Counted from the stretch's first letter, positions 1 to 8,745 are shown. The stretch is DNA of 19,094 nt from Ectocarpus siliculosus (GCA_000310025.1 FN649748.1:2474199-2493292); one strand, 5' to 3'. Numbers and translations are program-made. The notes: generated from the letters alone by a model not told the origin.

Positions 1-194
1 TCACGACAAACGACAAGAATGTAGAACATGTGCCTATATTATTCAACGGCAAAAGATAGGCCAGTTGCTAGTTCAACAGCGGTTAACACCATAATACTGC
101 TGGTGCCAAAGGCGGCAAAGAACCGAACAACGGCGGTAAGATGACCTATTCCATAATTCAAGGAACTGATATCCTACCGGGAGACATGTCGTAC

Positions 195-1934
195 CTCTAG
201 CTGAAAGAAGCCGTTGCTGTCGATGCAGTGTTCCGCTCCTTCCAAAGTAGGCATCGTGGGTCTTCCGCCGACAGCAACAAGAATGTGGTCGGCGGTGTAT
301 TCCACTCCTTCCACTTGCACCGTTTTGGGCCCAACGAAGGAGCCATACTGCACAGAAACAGGTACCAACGTGTATATCCATCAACCAACCGCCAGACGGC
401 AAGATCGTAGGATATATAAAGACGGGAGTCGGATACGGTGGCGAATCGGCTACACAAGGTGCTCTCACAGCTCGTCCCCGTCCCGCCTCTGCATATATCT
501 GCCTGTTGTGTCAGCAATCTTTCCGATAACATGATTTTGTCGCGGTTTGTAGCTGTAAGTGCACCAAGCACGTCTACAGCCAACACTCTAGATACGTGGA
601 CAGTCTATCGACCGGACACTCACACCCTCGATGATCTCCACCCCAGAGTTCCCCAGGTTACGCTCGTATATGCCGTTGAGGCGGGTGATGTACGTGTCGC
701 GGGCTTCCTTGAGGGCGGGCCAGTCGACCTTGCCAGCAGACGTGACCACGCCGAAATTTTTCGCCTCGTTGACCATGTCCATCACATGGGCACTATTCCA
801 CATGACCTTTTTGCGGGAGAGGAAACGTCACGCAGGTGAGACGTAGGAGGTGTGTCGTAAGTGTGGTTAACGGGGAATTTGTTGACAGGCGGCATTCGCC
901 GCAATCGCTTCGACAAAATGTCAGCAGTGTACGAAAGGGTTTCATGCAAAAATGACCGGCTTCTCGTCCGTACCTCGATTCGATTACAACCCAAAATGCA
1001 TGGGCCTCTGAGGAACATAACGGTTGAATAATGAAAACGCTACAGCGGTTCTCTTCTGTGCAGCAGCAGCGGAGCTACGTACGGTCGAGGGTTGCGCACA
1101 AGAACACCTCTACACAGGCTGCAGCGTGCCTGATTCTAGACTACTGCTGTTAATCTTTTTTGTGAGACTGCAGTACCACGATGGTTTGAACCAGCGACAG
1201 TGAACTTTAGAACACTTCGAGGATACCTTTCGAACACAAAAGGTGACCCGTTGCATAAGAGTCGAGACATGGTTCGAGACATGGTTCCCCCCCTGCACCG
1301 GTGTGTCTGAAGTTGGGAGGAAACAAACGTTTCGATCGATTGACCCGTCAAGTCTCTTTCTTACCTTCTTCGGGACGCAGCCAACATTCACGCAGGTTCC
1401 ACCCATAGCACTTGCCTCGATCACAGCCACCTGAGGCAAAACAATCAAGCTATCGTCAGAGACAAAATGTGTATACTAGTACAAAGAGACGAAAGGTGTT
1501 ACACAAGTACAGCAGTGCGCATGCCACTACCGATAGACGAGCAAAAAGAGGCGGCCAGGTGTCCTTTCTTTGGTGCGTTTTGATCCCGTGTGGTCATGTG
1601 GTCATGTGTTCATGTTTTCAAAAAAAATACAAGTAGTTTCACTACGTTGTTGTGGCTGGCAACACACCTTGGCATCATATGTCGCAGCTCGGCGGGCACT
1701 AGATACCCCCCCAGACCCACCCCCTATCACTAAATAGTCAAAGTGCTCGGCGGAGGCCATGCAAGGAGTCGCCCGCGTCGCTCCCCCACGGCTTAGCAGT
1801 CTTCGAGAAGTTACAGCTATTGGGGATGTCCGTCGCAGAGCCGCGCCCGCCGCGAAGTGATTCATAGTGAAGGATGAAGCCCCGCAGGCAAGAGATGCAA
1901 GCGTGAGGCCTCTCAGGCCATGGAGAGATAACAT
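195..1934 (-). CDS. Glutathione reductase, plastid type, first four exons (3' part outside window)
   Basis: NADPH-dependent flavoenzyme that reduces glutathione disulfide. Coding exons are 1934-1668, 1430-1365, 806-624 and 347-195 (267, 66, 183 and 153 nt; 223 residues). All three complete introns are phase 0 with GT-AG ends (donors GTGTGT, GTAAGA, GTGAGT). A fourth intron (GTACGA) opens at 194 and runs off the window. Residues 65-72 (VIGGGSGG) are the FAD dinucleotide-binding loop and E94 is the usual ribose-binding acid. CVNVGC at 102-107 is the redox-active disulfide, followed by VPKK. HILVAVGGRP at 193-202 is the second FAD-contact motif, and EIIEG|YGSFVGPKTV spans the exon 3/4 junction. 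The NADPH domain, dimer interface and C-terminal His-Glu pair must lie in exons left of position 1. The ATG at 1934 is chosen because a signal-peptide-like segment follows; codons further upstream have no ATG. Related reductases are less likely, given GSFVGPKTV and the close GR-like spacing. Confidence 0.95.
1761..1934 (-). other. Bipartite plastid presequence of the glutathione reductase
   Basis: Residues 1-58 come before the enzyme core. They begin MLSLHGLRGLTLASLACGASS, a short basic then hydrophobic signal-peptide-like segment, followed by F23 at the predicted cleavage site (ASS|F). A region rich in Arg, Ser, Thr and Ala follows (RRTSPIAVTSRRLLSRGG). In algae with secondary red plastids an ASAF-type motif with Phe at +1 directs import across four membranes. 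That rule is established knowledge; its use here is inferred. A second ATG at 1760 gives MASAEHFDYLV, immediately before the FAD domain, and could start a form lacking the presequence. Confidence 0.75.
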
Positions 1935-3017
1935 GGCAGATGTGCGAGGTGGGAGGGTAGATTTGGACAGCAGGCCGTGGGTTCGGTGCGCTCTTGAGAA
2001 GAGGGAGTTCGATATTTTCGAGAAAACGTTCGCGGTTGACACCTCGGAATCGGTTTCGTTTCGCCCGACGACTCACAGAGCTGACTGACGTGTTGCTCTG
2101 ATCTCTTGATCGCATCTTGGTGTTTGATCACAGCAAGTGTGGATTACGAGTTACTACCCGTTTGACATAATGCTCCAGTCGAAGGGATGTGATATATGAT
2201 CTTTGCAGTGAGTGGGGAAAGTATCTGACACAACCTTCGAAGGCGCTAATCAAACTACTACTTGTATAGAATAGGCAAGACATACTACAGCAGTGTGTAG
2301 TAGATGGTGTCGTGCTTGGCGCACACCACCCGCCGCAGTCCGTAGGGTTTTCGAAATTAAGTATTCGAGATTGTCCCTTTTTAAGGATGACCCCGATGCG
2401 TCTACGATGCTTGACGAGCACCACGGCAGCCGTGGGCCCGATACAACGGTGCGCTACTGCTGTAGCCTACATACCCTACTGTGAACTCACGGGAATCACC
2501 ACGACAGATATCTACACACATACATAAAGATGAAAGGTATATCCTGTGTACTACTACTATTCTACAAGAATCATGTAGACTTGGAAAAGCGCGGTCCGAA
2601 TGGTTTTTTGATGTAGACAACACAAATACCAAGAGTAGGTGAGTGTGGACATACGGGTATGCTGTATCTGGTTGAACTGAACTATTTACCTTCAGTAATA
2701 TATAACTACAGCATGTATGTATGTACTACTACGGACTACTACTAATAGTTTCAATAACTACCGCTCGCTCTCATGCTGACAGAGTAAAATATAAGGTGAG
2801 CAAACAAAGGTGTTCACCCTGCGGCTTGCTTGTAGAGTTGGTTTTGCGAATCACCGCCCAGCAGTCCGGCTAGATATATGCATGCCTACGATGATGGTCC
2901 ATTAGATTTATTCTTCCTGCATTTTTGTCGCAGGGTTATGTGACTAAATAAATATATAATCAGTGGACTCATAGCAGTGAGGGGTGTGCCCTTGCATAGG
3001 TCTCAGGTGTTCAGGAG
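1935..3017. other. Intergenic stretch upstream of the glutathione reductase
   Basis: About 1.1 kb with no gene I can support. The first few hundred bases must hold the 5' UTR and promoter of the reductase, but I see no diagnostic core element. The remainder is AT-rich with short runs of ACT/AGT triplets around 2545-2570 and 2720-2750. Open frames here are short and look like chance frames. Confidence 0.5.
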
Positions 3018-3059
3018 GACCCGATTCGAAGGGTATCCGTCGATTGACTTTTACCAGCA
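3018..3059. repeat. 42-bp direct repeat, copy 1
   Basis: This block matches 3925-3966 in the same orientation at 37 of 42 positions by eye. The identical core AGGGTATCCGTCGATTGAC (19 bp) lies at 3030-3048. Similarity may continue weakly downstream (GGTA...CACCT..TTCGC). The copies are 907 bp apart. They could be internal parts of two copies of one interspersed element, or remnants of its ends. Confidence 0.8.
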
Positions 3060-3355
3060 TCGTCGGTATGTACTGTATATACACACCTACCTTCGCATAC
3101 ATATAATATGGCGTCATCTGCAGGAGGAGGAGGACACGGCACGGCTGGGTTCGAATCTCCTTCCTTGTGTTACACATTCATTTTTGTCCTGACTTACTTG
3201 ACCTTTTCCCATGGATACCACCAACAATAATATTGTGTTTCAGTCCTGAGAGCACCTCTTGAAGTCGCTCCTACCAAGGGTGTGTGACACCTCTGTCAAA
3301 TTACTACCCGTCCTGCCCCAATGGGTTCCCAGTTGTGAGGGTAAAAACTCTGTGG

Positions 3356-3356
3356 G

Positions 3357-3394
<38 letters not shown>
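3356..3394 (+). repeat. (GTT)13 microsatellite
   Basis: Thirteen perfect GTT units. No convincing coding context: the frame reading through it gives a run of cysteines in a short chance ORF. Confidence 0.95.
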
Positions 3395-3395
<1 letters not shown>

Positions 3396-3924
3396 TCTTC
3401 CAATCATGAATAACCGTTCCGTCCGTTCGTTCCGGTCTCCGTTCAGTACCTTCTAAAGTCCGTCTGGTCCAACTCATTGACGCGGACGCCTTCCGCTGTC
3501 ACAATCCAACTGCCCCCAAAGGGGGGGGTACACCTTTCTGAAAAGAAAAAAGTCAATTGTAAGGACCCCAGAAAAAAACCTCCAACGCGCGATTTGTTTT
3601 CTACCCAACGAACAAACTAAGGAAAACTAACCGGGATACAGACGATCGACTCCGTCCGGTCAAAAGAGACGAAAGGACGAAAGACGAAGAAGGAAATAAT
3701 AGAAATAGAGAAAGACAAAGGAAACAAAAAGTGAGATAGACAGGTCCCCTCCAACGCTCCAGTCTACCGGGACAACAACGAAATAGGCAACTACTAATGC
3801 GACACCAAGCAGATGTCTGACTTCACGACGAGAATAACATCACTTCGGGGGCACAGCGCGGGGGGGCGGGTTAGCGACGCGACGGAAAGAAATACTCCGT
3901 GGGGTGGAGAGTGTTAGGGAGAAG

Positions 3925-3966
3925 GGCCCGATTCGCAGGGTATCCGTCGATTGACGTTTAACAGAA
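3925..3966. repeat. 42-bp direct repeat, copy 2
   Basis: Second copy of the block at 3018-3059, same orientation; the identical 19-bp core is at 3937-3955. Between the copies lie the GTT microsatellite and about 860 bp with no ORF of note. Confidence 0.8.
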
Positions 3967-4320
3967 GAATTGGTACACCTTCGCGTAGGCAAGAAAACTT
4001 CGGGTGGGAAGCGGCGTGCTACCGGAAGAAGAGGGTTCTGCAACACCCCCCGGCTTTCTATATCGCACGGTGCTTTTTTTTTACTTGTAGTGTGTGTTGA
4101 TATTGCGCGAATATACAGTTAGCGCCCGCCTTTAAAAAACGTCAATTCATTTTGGGTCGAGGCTCAATTTTTCATTTCGTTACCGCGGTCGAGCATATGT
4201 CACTATGATTGAAGAGTGAGTTTGGTGTAGGATCCACGGCTGGCTGAGGTGTGTTCATTGTTCGATTTTTTGTTTCTCGCCAAAATTTAAGTTTTGTTTG
4301 CCGTTTTGTAAACGCCGGTC

Positions 4321-4393
4321 GCCCCGGTGGTCTAGTTGGTGTCTTCGAAACCATCTAGAGGTCGGGTCAGGGGTTCGAATCCCGGCGTAAGCG
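4321..4393 (+). repeat. Degenerate tRNA-derived element (SINE-like or tRNA pseudogene)
   Basis: An A-box-like TGGTCTAGTTGG at 4328-4339 and a perfect B-box GGTTCGAATCC at 4372-4382 lie 44 nt apart, the spacing of positions 8 and 52 in a tRNA. A 7-nt loop ATCTAGA (4353-4359) sits on a 3-bp ACC/GGT stem, has T at position 33, and would present anticodon CTA. The acceptor pairs at only 3 of 7 positions and the outer T-stem pairs fail, so a working tRNA is unlikely. It is best read as the RNA polymerase III promoter head of a SINE or an old pseudogene. Confidence 0.6.
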
Positions 4394-4434
4394 AGCTTTT
4401 CTTGCAAAGCGAGTTTTTCTCTCGCTTCCGCTTT

Positions 4435-4451
4435 TGGCCTAGTGGATAGCG
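4435..4451 (+). repeat. Isolated tRNA A-box-like segment
   Basis: TGGCCTAGTGGATAGCG is a very tRNA-like D-arm segment, but no B-box follows at the expected spacing. It starts 42 nt after the tRNA-like element at 4321-4393, so it may be the broken second unit of a dimeric tRNA-derived element. The linker repeats GCGAG and is T-rich. Confidence 0.35.
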
Positions 4452-4886
4452 CTAGCTAGTAGTACGTGTGTACACAGAGAGAAGAGAGTGCTGAACTCTT
4501 CTTCTCTCATTAAAGATCGAAGGCAAAGTACCGCAGGAGGGGACGGTAGAGAGAGGCTCTTCTGTGTGACCACGGGCTGGAGTAAACGGCACTACTAGCG
4601 CTGATTTGAAGTGAAGAAAAAAAAAATCACGGGCGAAATAACTGCTGTATCGCAAGGTGCATCTACTTTATCTATTTTTTACGTAGTTAATCGCCGCGGG
4701 CACGTATCAACAGGGCTCCAACAACAAAATTAATTGTGGGCGGGCAGCTACTCCTTCTATCGTAGGATCACCTAACAAAATCTTTTTCCCGATCTAAATA
4801 GAACATCGGACCATCCTGCGCTATCTCTGTTGCTTCTTATGTGGTCGCCCACTAGTTGCTGTTCTCCGGTCACGAGGTATGTTCGG

Positions 4887-4972
4887 GTCGCCCCCATGGT
4901 ATAAATAAGCAATCATTCTCGTATCCTTTGGACGTGTAAAGTCATCCAGAAGCTCGAATCCCTGCCGTAACA
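4887..4972 (+). repeat. Second, more diverged copy of the tRNA-derived element
   Basis: It aligns with 4316-4390: GGTCGCCCC then TGGT.TA at the start, and CTCGAATCCC.GCCGTAA at the end. The middle is about 10 nt longer and poorly conserved. Both A- and B-boxes are damaged, so this is probably a dead copy of the same family. The similarity was judged by eye. Confidence 0.4.
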
Positions 4973-5118
4973 TTGTTTAAAAGGCGCATACTCGTGAGCA
5001 TACCAAGTCCGACAAATAAACATGTCGACAGGGAAATGATAGCTAGACCTCTATCTCACGATAACGTTGGCAAGTATCGCAATACCGGCTAGGTAAAAAG
5101 TATCAAACGTCCGTTTCT

Positions 5119-5490
5119 ATGTGGCGCAGAAAAAAGAAAGGGCATGGTGTAATTCGTTTGCCACCACAGTCAGTCAACGCCCTGAACACGATTTCCCCAT
5201 TCATTCTTGTAAACACGCGAGCCTTACTTCCCAACCGCGGTTGTATCAAGATTAAAGGGTGGGGCGCTTCCATCTGTTTTCTAAGTGCTTTGACCCTTTT
5301 CCGAATCTATGAAAGTTCCATCGCACAAATCCAGAGCGCTGCAGTACGTTCTTCCACCGTACATGTAGTCGAATGGAATGCACCGTACACAAAAAGATCA
5401 CTTTTTCAACTCCAAACAAGCGCGGCTATCTACAAGGCAGCCTTAGAATCGATGCACCAGCCTGTGGTCGAAGTGACCAATCCCTCGTAA
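5119..5490 (+). CDS. Orphan open reading frame, 123 codons, status doubtful
   Basis: An ATG-initiated frame with no family I recognise. The product begins with a basic run (WRRKKKGHG), has a moderately hydrophobic middle (GASICFLSALTLF, about residues 50-62) and otherwise mixed composition. It lies in a repeat-bearing intergenic stretch, opposite in strand to the bactofilin gene whose 3' end is about 380 bp away. No intron signals or neighbouring exons support it. It may be a chance frame. Confidence 0.18.
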   Translation: MWRRKKKGHGVIRLPPQSVNALNTISPFILVNTRALLPNRGCIKIKGWGASICFLSALTLFRIYESSIAQIQSAAVRSSTVHVVEWNAPYTKRSLFQLQTSAAIYKAALESMHQPVVEVTNPS

Positions 5491-5867
5491 CGCTCAACGC
5501 CATATTGTATATATTGATGTGGCTTTTTTTCTTTCCTTGTGCATTCGTCAACGATCCGTGTAGAAACTGTTTTCCTACTGCTGAGCGTACTGCCTGTGTT
5601 CGCCGTTGTCAGTTCAGTTTGTGTACCGATCCCCTCGGTGTGGTACTTGAAGGGAGCACTCCTTACACAAACACAGCACTCAACTTCGAGGATATTTCAT
5701 CCTAGAGTGTGCCCCTGCTCCAGAAGCTTGGCAACGGTACAATACACGACTCCGGTGCTTTTTGACACTAGCCACCACACCAAGCCACCACAGAGGGTTC
5801 CAGTACAATGTGCCCTAAGGCACCACCACGCAGTATTCAACTTAGGGGGAAATACGCCCGGTGAAAG

Positions 5868-6557
5868 CTATTTACTCTTGTTCTTGCTACTCTCGCCATC
5901 TTTCTTCCTGCGGGGCTCGTCCTTATTCTTGTCCTCCTTTTTGTCCTCCTTCGGGCGGCGATCTCTCTCTGTGCCGTCATTATCCTTCTCCTTCTTAGTG
6001 CTTCCGTCTTTTTTGCTGCTTTTTTGCTTTCCGCTATCCCCGTTCTTGTCGTCCAATCTGTCGGCGTTCCCTGAGGAATCGGCCACTTCATCCTCTGGGG
6101 CTTCTTCTTCTCCGTCCAGATGTAGGCGACTTGGTGCTTGGATGTGGACGTTCAGCTTCCCGCTTATGCTCACATCAGGGTCCATACTAAGGCTATAGCA
6201 TGTGATATTTCCGATCACAATAGCCGAGCGGCGAAGGCGTACCCTCTCTGCCTGAATATTGCCGACCACCGTGCCATCCGATACGACCTGGTGAGCAAAA
6301 TCAAAAGCAACATCAGAGCACAGTTATCCTCGCCACTTCAATCTTCAGCATGAAGTGACACGCAGGTCTACGGGCATGGAGTAGTGTACCTCTCTGAGGT
6401 GGTCGATGTTGCCTCGAACAACCCCTGTTGCTCCTATCACGAGATCTCCTGTCGACACCAACTGCCCCTTGAAGGATCCGTCCACCCGAAGAAGCCGGTC
6501 AAATGATAGCTCGCCCTGAAAAGTGTTGTACAAGTTGTGGGTGGCCGATACTTGCAT
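5868..6557 (-). CDS. Bactofilin-domain protein (polymer-forming beta-helix), two clear exons
   Basis: Exons are 6557-6390 and 6287-5868, separated by a 102-bp phase-0 intron (donor GTACAC, acceptor CACCAG). Together they encode 195 residues from the ATG at 6557. Short beta-helix repeats run from FDRLLRVDGSFKGQL through GDLVIGATGVVRGNI and VVSDGTVVGNIQAERV to RLRRSAIVIGNI and DPDVSISGKLNVH. The V.G...G.L.S.G.L.IG..G.V.G.I pattern is diagnostic of bactofilins. These bacterial proteins assemble without nucleotides into filaments and scaffold envelope or morphogenetic functions. A tail of about 90 residues, very rich in Lys, Asp and Glu, follows (KKDGSTKKEKD, KEDKKEDKNKDE). An acceptor at 6572 (TTTCAG) suggests the reading frame may continue from an upstream exon; if so the N-terminus is longer. 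Its cellular site and role in this organism are unknown. Confidence 0.85.
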
Positions 6558-6731
6558 CGGCGTAGGGGTTGCTGAAAGACGATACCAATGCAAAACAATG
6601 GCTGCATCATCGTTTACTCACAGGGCTGCTTTCACATCGTCGTAGTGATATAAGGGCCATCTAAGGACGCTGAAGAAAATGTATGTTATATGGTGTGTGC
6701 GAGTAACCGCCACGAGGCTTCTATCTCATAC

Positions 6732-6857
6732 CTGGTGTGCGTGCAAACGTATATGTAGACGAACTACATGTTGTGGCTGAATAAGTAGGTGGTTGAGAGA
6801 GCCACTAGGTCTCCAGCGCAAGCCCACTGAGGAAAGCCGAGCAACGTGCGAGCTCAT
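6732..6857 (-). other. Possible 5' exon near the bactofilin gene (unconfirmed)
   Basis: An ATG at 6857 opens MSSHVARLSSVGLRWRPSG, an Arg/Ser-rich segment of 42 codons that resembles an organelle-targeting leader. It ends at a strong donor (CACCAG|GTATGAG, intron start 6731). It would end in phase 0, whereas the bactofilin exon beginning at 6571 needs phase 1, so the two cannot be joined directly. A small intervening exon or chance could explain this. Confidence 0.2.
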
Positions 6858-7529
6858 GGAAAGCTGAATGGTACGACGAGTGAGTTGTGGGAAACACCGT
6901 GCCACGGGACCGGGTTGAGGATACACAGTGGGCGCCCGCAACTAAGAAAATTTGTGTCTCAAGAAGATGAGCTCATCTCTATCGCGAACATCAGACGAAA
7001 ATACTAACAAACACAACACTCACGGTAAATCCTACACTAAACTCTATATAATAACCTGGACTCGACATTGGCGGCGAACTAAGAAATGGGGTCTCGACCC
7101 GAATTTGTGTTTTCTGTCTCCGGGTATCAACTGTACCAATGTCCACCCCAGACCCAACGCAAATATGCGGACTCTCACCTTCACGTGGACATTTTCCCCA
7201 ACAGTTGTCTCCGGCGTCTCCGCCTGCGCAAGAGTGACGGGCACGTGCCACCACAAGAAAAATCTCGGATGTTCAAGAGCTCTTATATGTGTATGTACCA
7301 AGTCTATTTAATGGTGTTCTTTTTCCTTTTCTCTGCAGGAACAGCGTTTTTCTCACACTTTCTTCTGCATGGCACTCAGAGGACCCATCGGTACATTCCC
7401 CGTTGCGTGTGGGGCTCGCTAGACATCGGTGGTGCGCGTGATGGCCGCTCAAAAGTCGCTGGCACTGGCTCTATTCCAGGGGCCGCGATTCCGAACCAAA
7501 AACGCCTCCATGAAAACCGTAACTAAATT
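6858..7529. other. Intergenic, no supported gene
   Basis: Several overlapping open frames of 70-146 codons occur on both strands, but none has a recognisable domain, phase-compatible exons or clear splice context. I regard them as chance frames. Confidence 0.45.
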
Positions 7530-8160
7530 TCTATGTAGGCGGGCTGTTGTTCTTATCGCACACATCACGATCACACCAGCAGTTAGTAGTAGACATCCAC
7601 ACAGGAAAACGGTGCAAACAAAAGGAAGAGCAGGGGGGGGTGGTAGAGCAGCAATATTGTAAAACGCGCTGCCCGGCTATCCCACACAAGGACATAGGCG
7701 ATGTGTACTGTGTACTGCTGCTGTGGTGCATCACAACAGTGCAACAACAGTTCTCAAAAAGTCAGAACAGTAGTTGGCTCCGGTAGGCCGTATTTTCTCG
7801 CAGTTCACACACATCACGTTCACCCGTTGTAGACGCCCACATAGCAAGGCGGTGCATACTCAACACGGTACAAACACAAGATTCAGCAGTAGTGTTGTGG
7901 TACAGCAGCATTCGCATTACATACATAGCTGAACGCGGCTATCGCAGGCCACACAGATGATGTGCACACAACTGTTCTATTATAATAAAAAGCACAACAG
8001 TTATTGGCAGGGTATTTTTCGATGCGGTTTCGAACCTCGGCAACATTTATAGTGTAAAACGCTGCAGCTTTCTCCCTCACGTTCATGTTACTTCTATGTA
8101 GGTCGATTGTTATGCTATGTTTTTTTTGCATCTGCGTTTACCCGAATATTTCCGTAAGAA
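7530..8160. repeat. Degenerate long-period tandem repeat (about 250-bp unit, two to three copies)
   Basis: The block at about 7530-7620 (CTATGTAGGCGGGCTGTTGT, then CACATCACG.TCAC, GTAGAC..CCACA and ACGGTGCA) recurs at 7777-7861 (GGTAGGCCGTATTTTCTCGC, then the same series of words). The later parts also correspond: GTAGAGCAGCA...CGGCTATC at 7641 with GTACAGCAGCA...CGGCTATC at 7900. A third start, CTATGTAGGTCGATTGTTATG followed by GCATCTGCGTTTACCCG, begins near 8093. The copies are heavily diverged. Confidence 0.55.
8015..8085 (-). repeat. Weak tRNA-like remnant, minus strand
   Basis: On the minus strand a B-box GGTTCGAAACC (8036-8026) is preceded by a tRNA-like stretch. About 44 nt upstream is a poor A-box candidate (TGAGGGAGAAAG). 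No folding into a full cloverleaf is evident. It may be another eroded tRNA-derived element inside the long-period repeat. Confidence 0.25.
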
Positions 8161-8316
8161 CGTTCTGAGAGCGAGAAGAGACAGAATGTGCATTGCCCCG
8201 ATCGTAGCAGGTTGGAATACTTTAGTCAATGCGCGATGGCAGTGATTGTCTGCCTCCAAATAGAAAGACGGCACAGCAGTTCAGGTGTTTTTAGGTCTTT
8301 TCGCCTTGCGTCACCC

Positions 8317-8342
8317 CCGGGAGGCATGCTCCGACCTCCCGG
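8317..8342. other. Perfect inverted repeat (8-bp arms, 10-nt loop)
   Basis: CCGGGAGG (8317-8324) pairs perfectly with CCTCCCGG (8335-8342) around the loop CATGCTCCGA. It is GC-rich and would form a stable hairpin on either strand. No gene is adjacent, so a function cannot be assigned. Confidence 0.6.
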
Positions 8343-8600
8343 AACGGGGAACCTTGTATGTATATACTGGCGAGATCCTTTGTTCGACCATTAGTTGAAC
8401 ATTGGCTTTGTCGGCGTTGCAGAAGCCTACTGTAACGACACATGTAGCAGCGAGTCCATCATACACCCCCATACAGCAATGGCACTGTAATAGGAGTCTT
8501 TCACGATACGAAGAACAGCTCGACAAAGGCGTGGATCTGTGGACTCTGCAGAGGCACCGACACTCTCTAGTGGGTTGTCACGCCAAAGAGTACCGTAAGC

Positions 8601-8745
8601 TCGCGAGTCACCGCATAGTCCGGAGTCTTCGCACGGTCCGGAGTCATCGCACAGGGGTGCGATGCAAATTCAACGGCTCAATGATGTAATTCGATTTCCG
8701 CACGGGGTCCGGAGTCACCGCACAGGGGTGCGATGACTCGCAACC
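8601..8745. repeat. Hairpin-bearing repeat family, first cluster
   Basis: Short units of about 20 bp (CCGGAGTC.TCGCACGGT) repeat from 8601 and lead into two full hairpins. CATCGCACAGGGGTGCGATG at 8645-8664 has 8-bp arms around AGGG. GAGTCACCGCAC-AGGG-GTGCGATGACTC at 8712-8739 has 12-bp arms with one mismatch. The segment between them (GCAAATTCAACGGCTCAATG) recurs in altered form at 9476-9505. Confidence 0.8.

Noticed and set aside
1935-2042. Longer N-terminus of glutathione reductase from a GTG codon
   Set aside because: GTG starts are not expected in a nuclear gene, and the ATG at 1934 directly precedes a good signal-peptide-like segment.
3104-3165. B-box-like GGTTCGAATCT on the plus strand as a possible tRNA or SINE
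   Set aside because: The only A-box candidate (TGGCGTCATCTG) is poor, spacing is about 39 nt, and no stems form. Kept out of the features.
3018-3966. Long terminal repeats of an LTR retrotransposon
   Set aside because: The repeats are only about 42 bp, no gag or pol motifs lie between them, and no primer-binding site or polypurine tract was seen.
4321-4393. A functional amber-reading tRNA with anticodon CTA
   Set aside because: Only 3 of 7 acceptor pairs form and the T-stem is broken; it is better explained as a tRNA-derived repeat.
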